Source of the DNA: Carboxylicivirga sp. M1479
GTDB taxonomy: Bacteria; Bacteroidota; Bacteroidia; Bacteroidales; Marinilabiliaceae
NCBI RefSeq assembly: GCF_007097485.1
Contig: NZ_VKDE01000003.1
Span: 62,001-126,000 of the forward strand
Direction: 5' to 3'
Length of the DNA: 64,000 nucleotides
Every line of letters begins with the position of its first letter. Position 1 is the stretch's first letter. Position numbers and translations under genes: made by a program. Below, in pieces: positions 18,388 to 30,400 of this stretch. Below the pieces are notes generated by a model. That model made no database searches, was not told the origin of the DNA, and saw only the letters and a program-made list of their open reading frames with translations.

Positions 18388-18415
18388 GAAAGAGTAGGAT
18401 ACGTTAAAAGTAGTT

Positions 18416-19663
18416 ATGGAGTTAAAAAGAGTAGTTGTTACGGGGCTAGGAGCCATTACCCCGCTAGGGAGGTCTGTTGATGAAACATGGACTAACCTGG
18501 TTAACGGAGTAAGCGGTGCTGCACCTATAGCTCAATTTGACGCCGCTAAGTTCAAAACGCGTTTTGCGTGCGAGGTTAAAAACTACGATGCCAAAGAGTA
18601 TTTTGATCGTAAAGAAGTACGTAAATTAGATATTTACGCACAATACGGGATAATTGCCGCTGATCAGGCTATTGCTGATGCAAATCTTGGTTCAGAAGAC
18701 ATTGACGCCAACGAGGTTGGTGTTATATGGGGAACAGGCATCGGAGGTATCAAAACGTTTTTAGATGAAGCAACTGATTTTGCAAAAGGGGACGGAACAC
18801 CACGTTTGAGTCCTTTTTTCATTCCGAAAATGATTGCTGATATTTGCCCAGGCCATATTTCTATGAAACATGGTTTTAGAGGTCCAAATTTCGGTACTGT
18901 TTCGGCTTGTGCTTCGTCAACCAACGCAATTGGTGAGGCGTATAACCTTATTCGTCTTGGTAAAGCAAACGCATTTGTAACTGGTGGTTCAGAGGCTGCT
19001 ATTAATGAAGCCGGTGTTGGTGGATTTAATGCTATGCAGGCTTTGTCAACTCGTAATGACGATCCAACAACTGCATCCCGTCCTTTTGATAAGGGGCGTG
19101 ATGGTTTTGTGATGGGAGAAGGCGGTGTTTCATTAATTCTTGAAGAATATGAGCACGCTAAAGCACGTGGTGCTAAAATCTACTGTGAAATAGTAGGTGC
19201 TGGCATGACGGCCGACGCACATCACTTAACTGCTCCACATCCAGAGGGATTAGGAGCAAAACGAGTTATGGCAAACGCTTTAAAGGATAATAATATTGAT
19301 CCGACTGAAGTTGATTATATCAATGTACACGGTACATCAACTCCATTGGGTGATATTGCAGAAACAAAAGCCATTAAAGAGGTTTTTGGTGATCATGCCT
19401 TTAAGCTGAACATTAGTTCAACCAAATCCATGACTGGACACCTGCTTGGAGCAGCCGGGGCTATAGAGTCTATGGCATGTATCCTAGCCATTAAGAATGG
19501 TATTGTACCTCCAACAATTAATCACTTTGAAGATGATCCTGAAATTGACAATGAGCTCAATTTCACCTTTGATAAGGCACAGGAACGTCCAGTAAAAGTG
19601 GCTTTATCCAATACATTTGGATTTGGTGGTCACAATGCATCTGTGGTATTTAAAGCATTGTAA
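18416..19663 (+). CDS. fabF: 3-oxoacyl-ACP synthase II
   Basis: Elongating beta-ketoacyl-ACP synthase of type II fatty acid synthesis, cytoplasmic. The 415-residue thiolase-fold protein has the complete Cys-His-His triad: Cys165 in TVSACASSTN, His305 in INVHGTSTPLGD and His342 in SMTGHLLGAAG. A C-terminal GFGGHN glycine-rich loop is present. It follows acpP, its substrate carrier, and is followed after 7 nt by rnc. Confidence 0.97.
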   Translation: MELKRVVVTGLGAITPLGRSVDETWTNLVNGVSGAAPIAQFDAAKFKTRFACEVKNYDAKEYFDRKEVRKLDIYAQYGIIAADQAIADANLGSEDIDANEVGVIWGTGIGGIKTFLDEATDFAKGDGTPRLSPFFIPKMIADICPGHISMKHGFRGPNFGTVSACASSTNAIGEAYNLIRLGKANAFVTGGSEAAINEAGVGGFNAMQALSTRNDDPTTASRPFDKGRDGFVMGEGGVSLILEEYEHAKARGAKIYCEIVGAGMTADAHHLTAPHPEGLGAKRVMANALKDNNIDPTEVDYINVHGTSTPLGDIAETKAIKEVFGDHAFKLNISSTKSMTGHLLGAAGAIESMACILAIKNGIVPPTINHFEDDPEIDNELNFTFDKAQERPVKVALSNTFGFGGHNASVVFKAL

Positions 19664-19670
19664 AAAAGCT

Positions 19671-20402
19671 GTGATTAAGCCGCTTTTGCACATTATAAAA
19701 CTTTTCTCTCTTCGGAGGGAAAAGTTTTATAGTTTTATACGTCAGGCAACGGGCATTCGTCCTGTTGATATAAGTATCTACAAACAAGCCTTTATTCATA
19801 AGTCATCCATGATTAAAGGTGAGGATGGTCGATTCGTGAATAACGAACGACTGGAATTTCTTGGAGATGCCATGTTAGGAGCCATAGTGGCTGATGTTCT
19901 CTATCAGCGTTTCCCTGGTAAAAATGAAGGCTTTCTTACAAAAATGCGCTCCCGCATTGTTAATCGTACCTTGTTAAACACAATTGCCCTTAAAATGGAC
20001 TTGGGTAAGTGGATTAGTGTACAATCTAAAATCGACATTACACAAACCAGTATTTTAGGTGATGCTCTAGAGGCTTTAATTGGTGCCATATACCTTGATC
20101 AAGGGTATAAGGTGTGTGAGCAGTTTATTGTTGAGCAAATTATCAATCAATATGTCGATATCAAACAGGTTGCTAAAAAAGATAGCAACTACAAATCATT
20201 GTTGATTGAGTGGGGACAGAAACATAAGCAAAGTGTTTATTTTATTACCGAAGAAAAGCATGTCGCAGATGGGGAAGCAGCCAGTTTTATTGCCAAAGCT
20301 TCGGTTGACGAAATGGAGATAGGTCAAGGTGAAGGCATGTCTAAAAAAGAAGCTCAGCAAAATGCTGCCCGTAAAGCATTAGAAGTTCTCGCAGATCGAT
20401 AG
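19671..20402 (+). CDS. rnc: Ribonuclease III
   Basis: Double-strand-specific endoribonuclease for rRNA and mRNA processing. I place the start at the GTG at 19671, 7 nt after the fabF stop; the frame is open further upstream (ATG at 19617), but that would overlap fabF by 47 nt and add non-family residues. The 243-residue protein has the signature NNERLEFLGDAML with metal-binding Glu62 and Asp66, a second acidic motif in GDALEALIGAIYLD, and a C-terminal double-stranded RNA-binding domain (about 170-240, ending KKEAQQNAARKALE). Translation is likely coupled to fabF. Confidence 0.93.
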   Translation: MIKPLLHIIKLFSLRREKFYSFIRQATGIRPVDISIYKQAFIHKSSMIKGEDGRFVNNERLEFLGDAMLGAIVADVLYQRFPGKNEGFLTKMRSRIVNRTLLNTIALKMDLGKWISVQSKIDITQTSILGDALEALIGAIYLDQGYKVCEQFIVEQIINQYVDIKQVAKKDSNYKSLLIEWGQKHKQSVYFITEEKHVADGEAASFIAKASVDEMEIGQGEGMSKKEAQQNAARKALEVLADR

Positions 20403-20482
20403 GTAAGCAGTTTATTAGCATAGTCTTAGTAAAAAGAGTAGTTAATTAATGTTAATTGGCACAATTAATCCTTTTAGGCTGC

Positions 20483-20490
20483 TAATTTTG
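20483..20490 (+). promoter_or_regulatory. Possible -7 element just before rprX
   Basis: TAATTTTG matches the Bacteroidota -7 consensus exactly. It ends 5 nt before the rprX ATG, so a transcript from it would be nearly leaderless. No good -33 element lies at the right distance. Confidence 0.3.
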
Positions 20491-20495
20491 CTCGT

Positions 20496-22085
20496 ATGAG
20501 TAAAAAATTCATTCTTGGACTTACTATAATTATGGCTATTTCACTTGTAGGAATAACCTACATTCAAGCCATGTGGATATTAAATGCTTCTAAGATTGAA
20601 GAAGAGCAGTTTGATCAGTCCGTTCGTTTAGCACTTGATGAAGTAATAACTCGCCTCGAAAGAGATGAGATATCGATGTACGACAGTAAAAAACGACTGA
20701 ATACAACCAATAACAAGGTGCCTGCCAATCTTCGTCACGATTCCAAGTACTTCGGTAATAAAGACAATGAGTCTGTGGTTGCAAGCAGTCAGGAGATGAA
20801 GTTTGAGTTTAATATCAATGTTGATGCCGGTTACTATACCGCATCTGCATATATGCAAGACTCATTATTCGCGGCTTTTCAGGGGGCTGCATCCATACGC
20901 GGCTTTGAACGCACCGACCCATTTACCGGTGCCATGCAATCTATTCAGAATGATATTCGACAGAAGGCAGATCAAAAGAGAGAAGCCTTAATTAAATCTC
21001 TTCTGGAAGATGTACCCATAGAACGTCGTATTGAGAATATGCGTGTGGAGCAATATATATTCGAATTTCTTGAAGAAAAAGGAATTTACTATCCACATGA
21101 ATTTGCTATTATCAATTCAAAGGGCGAAACAGTATTTCAAACGGCAAGCTACAATGAAGAGGAAGCGTCTCATTTGTATCATAAACGTTTATTTCCAAAT
21201 GATTTTCACCAGCAGGCTAACTATTTAAACCTGCATTTTACCGAAAAGCCAAACCCAATTTTAGAGTCGATGGGACTTGTGGTGCCATCCGCAGCTTTTA
21301 CCTTAATCGTTATTTTACTTTCAATTGTTACCATCATCATTATTGTACGTCAGAAGCGATTGGATCAGATAAAAAATGATTTTATTAATAACATGACCCA
21401 TGAGTTTAAAACACCGATCTCAACCATCTCATTAGCATCACAAATGTTAAAGGATGGCTCGGTAGCGAAAACACCCAAAACATTACAGCACATATCGGGC
21501 GTTATTCAGGATGAAAGTAAACGTTTGAGTTTTCAAGTTGAAAAAGTGCTGCAAATGGCTATCTTTGAAAAAGGCAAGGCTGGCCTTAAGCTAAAGAAGT
21601 TAGATGTGAATGATTTAATTCATCATGTAACAAACAACTTTCGAATTAAGGTTGAAAATCAACAAGGCAAGATTATTGAGCGACTGGAAGCAAAAAATAG
21701 CATAATTACCGTTGATGAAGTGCATTTTACAAATGTTATTTATAACTTGCTTGACAATGCCGTTAAATACAGGAAAGGGGCTCCTGTTCTTTACGTCAAA
21801 ACATGGAATAAGAACAATGGTATAGTAATATCTGTTAAAGATAACGGAATGGGTATATCAAAGGATAACCTAAAACGTATTTTTGAAAAATTTTATCGCG
21901 TACCAACAGGTAATGTTCATAACGTAAAAGGCTTTGGCTTAGGGCTTGCCTACGTTAAAAAGATCATTGATGATCATGGTGGACAAATTTCTGTTGAGAG
22001 CGAAATGGAAGTTGGTACAAAATTTGATATTTTCCTACCTCTAAAAAACACAAAAGAATGGAAAAAGAATATAAAATCCTCTTAA
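20496..22085 (+). CDS. rprX: RprX-like sensor histidine kinase
   Basis: Inner-membrane sensor kinase of 529 residues. TM1 is near residues 5-28 and TM2 near 262-285, enclosing a periplasmic sensor domain of about 230 residues of unknown ligand. The HisKA domain has His302 in NMTHEFKTPIS. The ATPase domain has N-box IYNLLDNAVKY, DNGMGIS and GFGLGLAYVKKI, all intact. The partner regulator gene overlaps its 3' end by 28 nt. In Bacteroides RprX/RprY was linked to tetracycline-regulator suppression and stress or nutrient responses (family knowledge); the signal here is unknown. Confidence 0.88.
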   Translation: MSKKFILGLTIIMAISLVGITYIQAMWILNASKIEEEQFDQSVRLALDEVITRLERDEISMYDSKKRLNTTNNKVPANLRHDSKYFGNKDNESVVASSQEMKFEFNINVDAGYYTASAYMQDSLFAAFQGAASIRGFERTDPFTGAMQSIQNDIRQKADQKREALIKSLLEDVPIERRIENMRVEQYIFEFLEEKGIYYPHEFAIINSKGETVFQTASYNEEEASHLYHKRLFPNDFHQQANYLNLHFTEKPNPILESMGLVVPSAAFTLIVILLSIVTIIIIVRQKRLDQIKNDFINNMTHEFKTPISTISLASQMLKDGSVAKTPKTLQHISGVIQDESKRLSFQVEKVLQMAIFEKGKAGLKLKKLDVNDLIHHVTNNFRIKVENQQGKIIERLEAKNSIITVDEVHFTNVIYNLLDNAVKYRKGAPVLYVKTWNKNNGIVISVKDNGMGISKDNLKRIFEKFYRVPTGNVHNVKGFGLGLAYVKKIIDDHGGQISVESEMEVGTKFDIFLPLKNTKEWKKNIKSS

Positions 22086-22741
22086 CCGAAGATGACGAGA
22101 ACCTTGGAATGTTGCTTCGCGAATATTTAGAAGCAAAAGGACTTAAGACCGATCTAATGCCTGATGGTGAAGAAGGCTACAAAGCCTTTATGGCAAATAA
22201 GTATGACATCTGTATATTGGATGTGATGATGCCTAAAAAGGATGGTTTTTCCTTGGCCAAGGATATTAGAATGGTTAATACTGAAGTGCCAATTGTATTT
22301 TTAACGGCAAAATCCTTAAAAGAGGATATTTTCCAAGGTTTTAAAATTGGGGCAGACGATTATTTGACTAAACCATTTAGTATGGAAGAGCTATTGTTTC
22401 GTATTGAAGCAATATTGCGCCGTACCAAAGGAGGAAATGCTGCACAGGAATTTTATCAATTAGGTAAGTATAAATTTGATACCCAAAAGCAGCAGCTTAT
22501 TGAAGGTGACAATACCATTAAATTGACCACTAAGGAATCGGAATTATTAAAATTACTTTGTACCAATGCTAACAAAGTATTGGAACGTAATTTTGCCTTA
22601 AAAACGATTTGGGTGGATGATAATTATTTTAATGCACGAAGCATGGATGTATACATTACTAAATTGCGCAAGCACTTAAAGGATGAGCCAAGTGTAGAAA
22701 TAATTAACGTACACGGTAAAGGATATAAATTGGTAATGTAA
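22058..22741 (+). CDS. rprY: RprY-like response regulator (OmpR family)
   Basis: DNA-binding partner of the upstream kinase, 227 residues. The receiver has the acidic pair in LTEDDEN, phospho-acceptor Asp55 in ILDVMMPKKDG, Thr in FLTAK and Lys in LTKPF. The C-terminal winged helix (about 130-227) has the OmpR-type ending YITKLRKHL...INVHGKGYKLVM. The sequence is close to Bacteroides RprY as I know it. The gene begins inside the last 28 nt of rprX, so translation is coupled, and a strong terminator follows. Confidence 0.92.
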   Translation: MEKEYKILLTEDDENLGMLLREYLEAKGLKTDLMPDGEEGYKAFMANKYDICILDVMMPKKDGFSLAKDIRMVNTEVPIVFLTAKSLKEDIFQGFKIGADDYLTKPFSMEELLFRIEAILRRTKGGNAAQEFYQLGKYKFDTQKQQLIEGDNTIKLTTKESELLKLLCTNANKVLERNFALKTIWVDDNYFNARSMDVYITKLRKHLKDEPSVEIINVHGKGYKLVM

Positions 22742-22762
22742 GTTATCGAAAATGTTATAAAC

Positions 22763-22796
22763 AAAACCGTTTAGCAACTGTTAAACGGTTTTTTTT
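22763..22796 (+). terminator. Intrinsic terminator after rprXY
   Basis: An 11-bp stem, AAAACCGTTTA (22763-22773) with TAAACGGTTTT (22782-22792), runs into a T-tract. Confidence 0.88.
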
Positions 22797-22839
22797 GTGT
22801 CTATACTTTTCTTAATTTCGAAAATGTAAACAGAATGTC

Positions 22840-23826
22840 ATGAATGATTTTAGAACAGAAATAGATGTGGATTTTACGCGTAATCCAATAAGTTATGATT
22901 CGAATCTATTATTTGTAGGAAGTTGTTTTGCAACGAATATAGGACGCTATTTTAGTGCTAACTATATAAATGCATGTGTTAATCCGTTTGGAGTCTTATA
23001 TAATCCTATTTCTATTGCTAATTCCCTCAGGCGTTTGTTAGATAATAATGTTTTTACGCTCGATGATGTACTACGTAAAGATGGTCAATACCATACTTTT
23101 TTTCATCATAGCAGTTTTAATCGTGATAACCAACAAGACTTTTTAAGCACTGTCAACAAAGCCTTTCAGGAAAGTCAAAATCATCTGACAAAAACCGATT
23201 TCCTAATTATTACTTTCGGTACAGCATACGTATTTGAACATGAGAAGAGGAGTATGGTTGTTTCAAATTGCCATAAGTATCCGAGTAAAGATTTTAAACG
23301 ATACCCTTTGAGTGTTGATCAAATTGTAAAAGTTTACAAGGAGTTGATTATTGATTTGAGAACTCAGTATCCAAACCAGAAAGTTATTTTTACTGTAAGC
23401 CCGGTTAGACACTGGAAAGATGGGGCGCATGGTAATCAGTTAAGCAAAGCTACGCTATTGTTGGCTATTGAAGAGTTAGGGCGCTTATTCACTCATGTTT
23501 CTTACTTTCCAGCTTATGAGCTTTTGCTCGATGACTTACGCGATTATCGTTTTTTTAGTGATGATATGTTGCATCCATCCGATAAAGCGATAGAATATAT
23601 CAGGGCTAAGTTTATAGCATCGCAGTATGATGATTTTGGGCAAAGTGCATTACAAAAACTTCGCAAGTTACTGAAGGCAGCCGAACATCGGCCTTTTAGT
23701 ATTCGGAGTTCAGCTCATCAGGCATTTGTAGCTAAGCATATTGAAAAAGTAGATGTATTGCAGAAACAGTTGGCAGGCATCAATTTAACTGGTTTGCGAA
23801 AGAAATTTGAAGAGCAACTAATATAA
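22840..23826 (+). CDS. GSCFA domain protein
   Basis: Protein of 328 residues with the family-defining motif VGSCFATNIG (GSCFA at 27-31). There is an SGNH-hydrolase-like layout: the N-terminal Gly-Ser block, a central TFGTAYVF strand, VSPVRHWKDG, and a C-terminal DDMLHPSDKA block resembling the Asp-x-x-His of SGNH esterases. GSCFA proteins are common in Bacteroidota; function is not established, and an esterase/acyl-modifying role is inference. No signal peptide is evident, so it is probably cytoplasmic. It has its own terminator region, shared with convergent gcvH. Confidence 0.85.
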   Translation: MNDFRTEIDVDFTRNPISYDSNLLFVGSCFATNIGRYFSANYINACVNPFGVLYNPISIANSLRRLLDNNVFTLDDVLRKDGQYHTFFHHSSFNRDNQQDFLSTVNKAFQESQNHLTKTDFLIITFGTAYVFEHEKRSMVVSNCHKYPSKDFKRYPLSVDQIVKVYKELIIDLRTQYPNQKVIFTVSPVRHWKDGAHGNQLSKATLLLAIEELGRLFTHVSYFPAYELLLDDLRDYRFFSDDMLHPSDKAIEYIRAKFIASQYDDFGQSALQKLRKLLKAAEHRPFSIRSSAHQAFVAKHIEKVDVLQKQLAGINLTGLRKKFEEQLI

Positions 23827-23828
23827 AA

Positions 23829-23854
23829 AAAAGCGACCCTAAGGCCGCTTTTAA
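23829..23854. terminator. Terminator between convergent GSCFA gene and gcvH
   Basis: Stem AAAAGCG (23829-23835) with CGCTTTT (23846-23852), and an interrupted CC/GG extension toward the loop. A and T runs flank it on both sides, so it can work for both genes. Confidence 0.7.
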
Positions 23855-23875
23855 TATGTTTGTTGGTTAAGATGA

Positions 23876-24253
23876 TTAACCAATAACTTCTTTGTATTGC
23901 TCAGCTGTAAGTAAGTTATCTAACTCAGCAGTATCAGCAATTTGTACCTTAATCATCCAACCGCCTGCAAATGGCTCTTTGTTCACCAAGTCAGGTTGAT
24001 CTTCTAATTCAGGGTTTACTTCTATAACTTTTCCAGAAATTGGCATGTATAGGTCAGAAACTGTTTTAACAGCCTCAATTGTACCAAATACCTCTTCAAA
24101 GTCAAGTTCTTCGTCTTCTGTTTCAATTTCAACAAAAACGATATCGCCCAACTCTCCTTGAGCAAATTCTGTAATACCAATGGTTGCTACATCACCATCA
24201 ATTAGAACCCATTCGTGGTCCTTTGTATACTTTAGATTTTCAGGTACATTCAT
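23876..24253 (-). CDS. gcvH: Glycine cleavage system H protein
   Basis: Lipoylated shuttle protein of the glycine cleavage complex, 125 residues, cytoplasmic. The lipoyl-lysine is Lys63 in [13 protein letters not shown]. The N-terminal KYTKDHEWV and C-terminal GGWMIKVQ motifs are standard. No other gcv gene is in the window. A TACATTTG sequence on the minus strand (24285-24292) fits a -7 element about 35 nt upstream of the start, but a matching -33 was not found. Confidence 0.96.
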   Translation of the reverse strand: MNVPENLKYTKDHEWVLIDGDVATIGITEFAQGELGDIVFVEIETEDEELDFEEVFGTIEAVKTVSDLYMPISGKVIEVNPELEDQPDLVNKEPFAGGWMIKVQIADTAELDNLLTAEQYKEVIG

Positions 24254-24489
24254 GATTGAACGATTTTTTTTATTTATGATGATTCAAATGTAAAGAATTT
24301 ATTAAAATAATTCTATGACATTTTTATTGCTACTATAAAAAGAGGAAAGGTGGCGTGTTGTTAACTATCAGTAAAACAGCGTACAGTGATTTTTGATCGT
24401 TCTCAAATCCTAATAAAAATCATAAATAAAAATGTGAACAAAAGGAAAGTATTCCTGTTTGTTTGGATCATGTGGTTAAAATAGCCTCT

Positions 24490-27400
24490 TTATTGAGCCA
24501 ATGAGAATCGGAAACTAACCCCAAAGTTAGAGTTGGTAATAGGATATGATAATGAGACGTATGGTGTGTTAATGTTAGTGTCGTAAAATAACTGCATATT
24601 AAAACGATCGCTTAGCGCATAGTCAGCAGTGAATTTAACCTTAGTAATTTTTTGACCAGCCGTTAACTGATTGTATTCTTCTTGAATTTTTCTAACAAAG
24701 CTAATGTTATCTTGGATAGAGAAATCGGCTCGAATATTTAAATCATTGCTGACAGATTTTTGGCTGCTCCCCTTGCCAAAAATAAGATTCATTTTATCAA
24801 ACCTGTAACCGAAACCAATTACAATTTCATCGTTGTAATTTTCAATTACTTGATTATTACCCATACTTAAACTCAGTGTTCTGGCTTTTTTTATCTCCGC
24901 ACGAGTTGTAATTGAATTATTCCAAGTGATATTAACACCAATAAGTGGATTAAACTGTTCAGAAACAGTAATGGCATTTATATCATATTCAAGTATTGGA
25001 CCATCGGCCTGCTCAGGTGTTCTGGAGATGTAGGCTCCCATATTATAGGTTGATCGATAGGCATGTGTTAAATCAAACGATTTAATAACTTTCTTAAATG
25101 CATTTATTCGAGAAAGGCCATCGTAGGTTAATCTCCAATTGGGTTGAATCTGCGATAGGGCCGGGAATTGCTCTGTAAAAATAGAGTTAGCACTTTTGCC
25201 CGAATAAGCAGCTAAGAAAGCTGGTATCAATACATCCTGACTATTTTCATCCGTTTCACCAATTCTGTTGGCTATAATTTGTCGGTTATTTATAAACTCA
25301 TCAAAGGTAGATGAGGCTAAGGCACCTGTTCTTTCTGGTTTGTCAAAGGCGGTCCTGAATGCATTAAAACTCATCGAGAAGCGTCCGTTAGCTGTTGCTC
25401 CTGTTGCAGTGGAGCTTCCTCCAATGTAGTATTCGTTAATGTTACGTTCATAGCTTCTTTCGGCATTAACATCAATTCTTAAACCTCTTATCGGCTCTAA
25501 GGTGAACTTTAAGGAAAAGTCTTCCCCATGGGTCATTACATATGGATTAACCATTGTTGTGTCAGTTGTAAGCCAACCGTTATTAGCTGCCTCTACTGCA
25601 AAGTCGCGATTCTGCCAGCCTAAAATAAATGGGACACCTGGTGCCGTAAAGCCTGGTGATGTTCCCATGAAGTTTGATTCCTGGGTGTAACCTGGCATAA
25701 TCGTTCCGTTTTGTTGAGAGTATGAAACGCTTGTGTTTTTTAGTGAAGTCAATAATAAGGCAGAATAGTCAACGACTTTTTGTAGCGCTGAATTATTTTC
25801 AGTGACGGTTCCCGTCACCATGATTCTTGCACTTTCGACCGTTTTCTCTGGAATAAATCCTACTTTATTTTTATTGATGGTACTGATCTCACCTCTTACT
25901 GGCTTACCGCTAGCGTCAAAAATTCGGACGGATGTTTCTGTAGTTTTAAGTTTGTGATTGATTTCGATCAATTGATCCTTTTCCAACTTCATATTGGCCT
26001 TATTAAATCGAACCGTTCTTTTCCCATCTTTATTAGACGAAGTACTTCTTCTACGAGATGAGCGATATTTTTTATCTAACTCATTTAAGTAAGGTACTTT
26101 TTTATATAAGGTGGTCATGTTCAGCTGACCATTGGTTTGTATAACATTCGAATTGCGAATGGTATTGCCCCAGTCGGGTGCTTCCGAATCCCTTTCTAAT
26201 AAGGGTTGTGCCTCCCATTGGTACATGCCTCTGTATTGAATATTAGCCGAAGTGAAATCTAGCAAAGGCAATTTATTAATAGGAATGGTATAGCTCACAT
26301 CAAAGTTGTGCTGGTAAGTTGTTGTACGTCCCATGCTTTGAATGTTGCGCCAAACTTCATCGCGCCATTCATAATAAGTATCGCGGTCATAATCTTTATT
26401 AACAGCACCCTCTGGCTCGTCAATTCGAGCGTTGGTTATCGCCTTAAAATTAAGTTTTAATGATTTTGTCAGGTTGTAGCGCATGTCAAAAAAGCGGTTC
26501 CAGTCAAAATCCTTTGAAACCGTGAGCTCAGGACTAATAGGCGAGCCAGTATTGTTTCGTAATTGTGTTTCGCGGTACTGACGGTCAAACTCCCACCTGT
26601 ATGAAATTTGGTTGGGTAGATAATAGAAATTGAAATCGCGCACCAAGGCTAGAGAATTACTCTTAATCGCTTTTTTAAATGGCTCAACAGCCTTGGGCCT
26701 GGTATTGTAGTTGTAAGCTAAAATACCGCGGTAATTTTTATCGGTAGCATGGTCGGTATCCACATCATGCTTCGATGTTTCATTGTACGAGTACGTTGCC
26801 GATAAGTTAGACGGGCTGTAGAACTGGACCTTATCTTTTGAAGGTTTTAGTTTTACATTGGTGAAATTGACACTCTTACGTTTAATAACATTTTGCGACA
26901 TGTCTTTTATTGAATCTCGGGCCGCCTCAGATTGGGCATTATCCAGCGCCACTTCTAGAGGTATGTCGGGATCTAAAGGATAGTATTTAGGGCTTGCCAC
27001 TGACTTGGAATATCCAAAGTAAAATGGCACGCTCAATGCAGACTCAGGCCCCAGTAGTTTACCCAATTCCAAATTAGTTGCGATGTCGTATTGGAAGAAA
27101 TCTTCCTGGCTACGTTCTTGTACATTTTGATCGATGCTACCCCAACCAACCGTACTTTTTTTACCAGCAACAGAAATATTTCCGAGGTCGGCCATTTTCA
27201 CCGTCATGCGGGCATTGGCTGCCCAACCACCTTCTTCGTTAAAGTCAGTCAGACGCAATTCGTTCATCCAAACTTCAACTGATTTGCTTTGGGAGCCTCG
27301 GGTACGAATACCCATGGTAATGGTTCTGATGTTGCTCAGGTTTGGATTACCTTTTACCGCCACAAAGTTGGTTGGTGTCGAAGGGTCGGGCATAATGTAT

Positions 27401-30400
27401 GGCTTATTAAAAGCAACTTCTGAGCCTTCCACACGTTTTTCGTCGTTACGTCGTAGCTTAACTGTTTGAAATAGTTCAAGAGGAATGTTCATCTCATTCT
27501 CTTCGGGCCATACCATATAGCGATCGTCTATTAAGTCGTTATTATATGTTCCTGGGTCCGTTAATTTAAGTGGTATCTCGTATTCGTAGTAGTTGTCATT
27601 GTAATCGCTACCAACACGAACAAAGGCCATCATTTCATTGTCCTGCAATCCCAAATCATCAACATCTTCGGCGTGAATGAACATTTTCATCCGTTGGTAT
27701 TGGCGGATATCAATGCTAACGTTTTTATAAACAGCGCGGGCATCACCACCTGCCAAATCTTTTACTTTTAATAAAAGTGACTGCTCATTCAATTCTCTAA
27801 GCTGAGGATTGGCCGGGTCAATCACTCTGTCAATACCTGGAGGCAATACGTAGTTAACAGGTGTTTTTTGAGAGCTTTCCTCAATATTTACAACCGATAC
27901 TTCAAATTCGGTATTGGCATTACCAGGGCCATCTTCGTATAATGACTCATTGAATTTTCTCCAATCGCCTTTGATTAAATCTAAGGTAGCCATCCTTAGT
28001 ACAGTGGTATCTTTAAACCCCCTCATAAACATACGCATGAAGCGTACACTTCTTAAATCGCGTATTGATCCAACTGTCTCTGTTGGCTGTTGTATAGGGA
28101 TTCGGAAAAGGAACCAATCCGCTTTTACTCCATCGTTATCTTCTACACTATTTGGGTTGTCAATAGCTTTTCGACTATCAACGATGTATGGATTTTGTGC
28201 GATACTCATTGTTTTTTTCGAGATCGGTACTTCGTATTGGAAATAGCTCTCGTTTTCACTTAAAGTATTATCATTGTTAATGTCCTCCATGTCAGGCTGT
28301 ACTTTCGATGCTCTTTTTGTACCATCTTCTTCGAATTCGGATGGGAGAGAGTTCGCCTCGGGGTTATTGAATAATTTGTAACGATCGAGGATACCTGCTT
28401 CGTTTTCGTCATGTTTGCCTCCTAAGAAATATAGAAAGTCATCGGATGCCGGGTCACTCATTAAAAAATCTAAAGCTTCTTGAGCGAGGTCGCCACTACC
28501 AGCCATGGTTTCAATAATATCAAGAAACGCATATTCTTTACGATAGAAATGTCTTTCGTTGGCAGAGTTCATGCCGTTTAAACCGACATCTTGTGCTAAA
28601 ATGGTGGCCGGATCGTTACTAAAACCATTAATTAGGTTTTGTTTACGAGATACGTAACCCCATTGGGTGGAATCGACATCAAACGGTTCATTAGGTCCAG
28701 GTAGTCCATTCTCAAATGATTTACGTGAATCTCTTAAGATATCTTCTGAGATATTACCGAGGTTGAAAAATATGGACCCATCATTTTCGTCTAAGTTTTC
28801 GTCGTACACATATGGATCCATCATCCAGAATTCGATGTACTCGATATTCGCAGCTTCAAAATCATTCACATCAACTTGGCGCATCATACCACCCCAACGC
28901 GTTTCAGGATCTTTTAAGCTGCCATCATAATTAATACCTGAAGAAAATTCAGTTGCAAGGGCATCGAAGTTATAGGGACCTCTTTCATCTGGATAAAAGG
29001 CAATGTTTAAAACCGGTAGATTCGTTGGCTGGCCATAAGGTGCTTCTCTGTTTGGAAAAATTTCGTTTTCGTACACCTGTCGGACCAAGTGATTTAAACG
29101 CTCGTCATCATCATTTTTGATATGCCCAGGTGTGTTGTTACTAGTTCTTATAAATAATGGGTCGATTTGATACCAGGCAAAACGAGCTCGGTTGATACCA
29201 TATCTTAAATCATCGATCAGGCTAGCTTCTTTAAAAATATCTTCCTGTCCTTGTGGTGTACTGGCCAATTGCCATGCCAACCAATTTCGCATATCATATG
29301 GTATGCGTGTACCTTCAAAATCGTCAATGTATGAAGTTCCTGATTCGTCGATTACTTTCGGATGCCCAGGTATAAGTTGTGCAAACTCACCTTCGAATGT
29401 AACACTCGACATTTCTTTCGTTTCTACCAATGGTAATTTATCAATGAGTTCTGTTATGCCCATTGATTCGGTGTAAAACGAGGTATTTAAGCCCCAAATA
29501 GTATTGGCAATTGGTTCGTCGCCAATGTTTACTTTTTGTGTTAAAGGCCTTTCTCGTAAATGCATTAAAGTACCACCAACATTAAAATTATCATTGAATT
29601 GATAATCGAGGTGGGTGCCCATTAATGTTTTTGTTTGCATGGCAAACAGCGATTGGTTTTCGAGAGAAACCTGTATTGGTGTGCCTGATGATAAAATACC
29701 CTGATTAATGATTCTAACGCGTCCCAAAGTGTAATCAACCGTGTAGTCCTGGTTTTCAACTAATTTAATTCCACCAGCAGTTACAATAACAGAACCTTGA
29801 GGAATGTTCATGGCATTCAGTGATATTTCTGAACCAGAACTGGATTTATAACGTCCTTTTAATTTGTATTTATTCCGCGATGCATCTTGCTCAGCGAGAA
29901 TTTGCGTACTGTCGTATAGTGATTGGAAGACGTACTTATTGACCAATGCATCATCAGCCATGTTGCCACCAAGTTGTTCTTTCATATTACTACCAAAAGG
30001 CTCCAGTACAGGGAAGATGATACGGCCGTTATCTGGTTTGATCGTTAGGTTATCAACAAAGTCAAAGATACCATCTGGTTGGTAGTCGTTATTGGAATTT
30101 AAATTATCCAAATTCATCAATTTGATGAATAGTTGCCCCATTACACCATCAGGCCCTTCAGGAAGATAATTGATGTCGCCTCCTGTGCTGTCGTTGGTGT
30201 AAGTAACATTCATAATAAAGTCATCGCGGTTTACCTGATAGGCATTAATCGCATAAATGTTCTTCATCATAAGGTCCCAGGTTGGATTCTTTTTACTAAT
30301 GCCTGAAACCGTAATTTCTCCGGGTGATAAGTTCGTTGGTTTTAGTAGTTTTAGATAGAGTGTTTTGTCGGCTTCATTTTGCGTATTGGAAAATTCACCC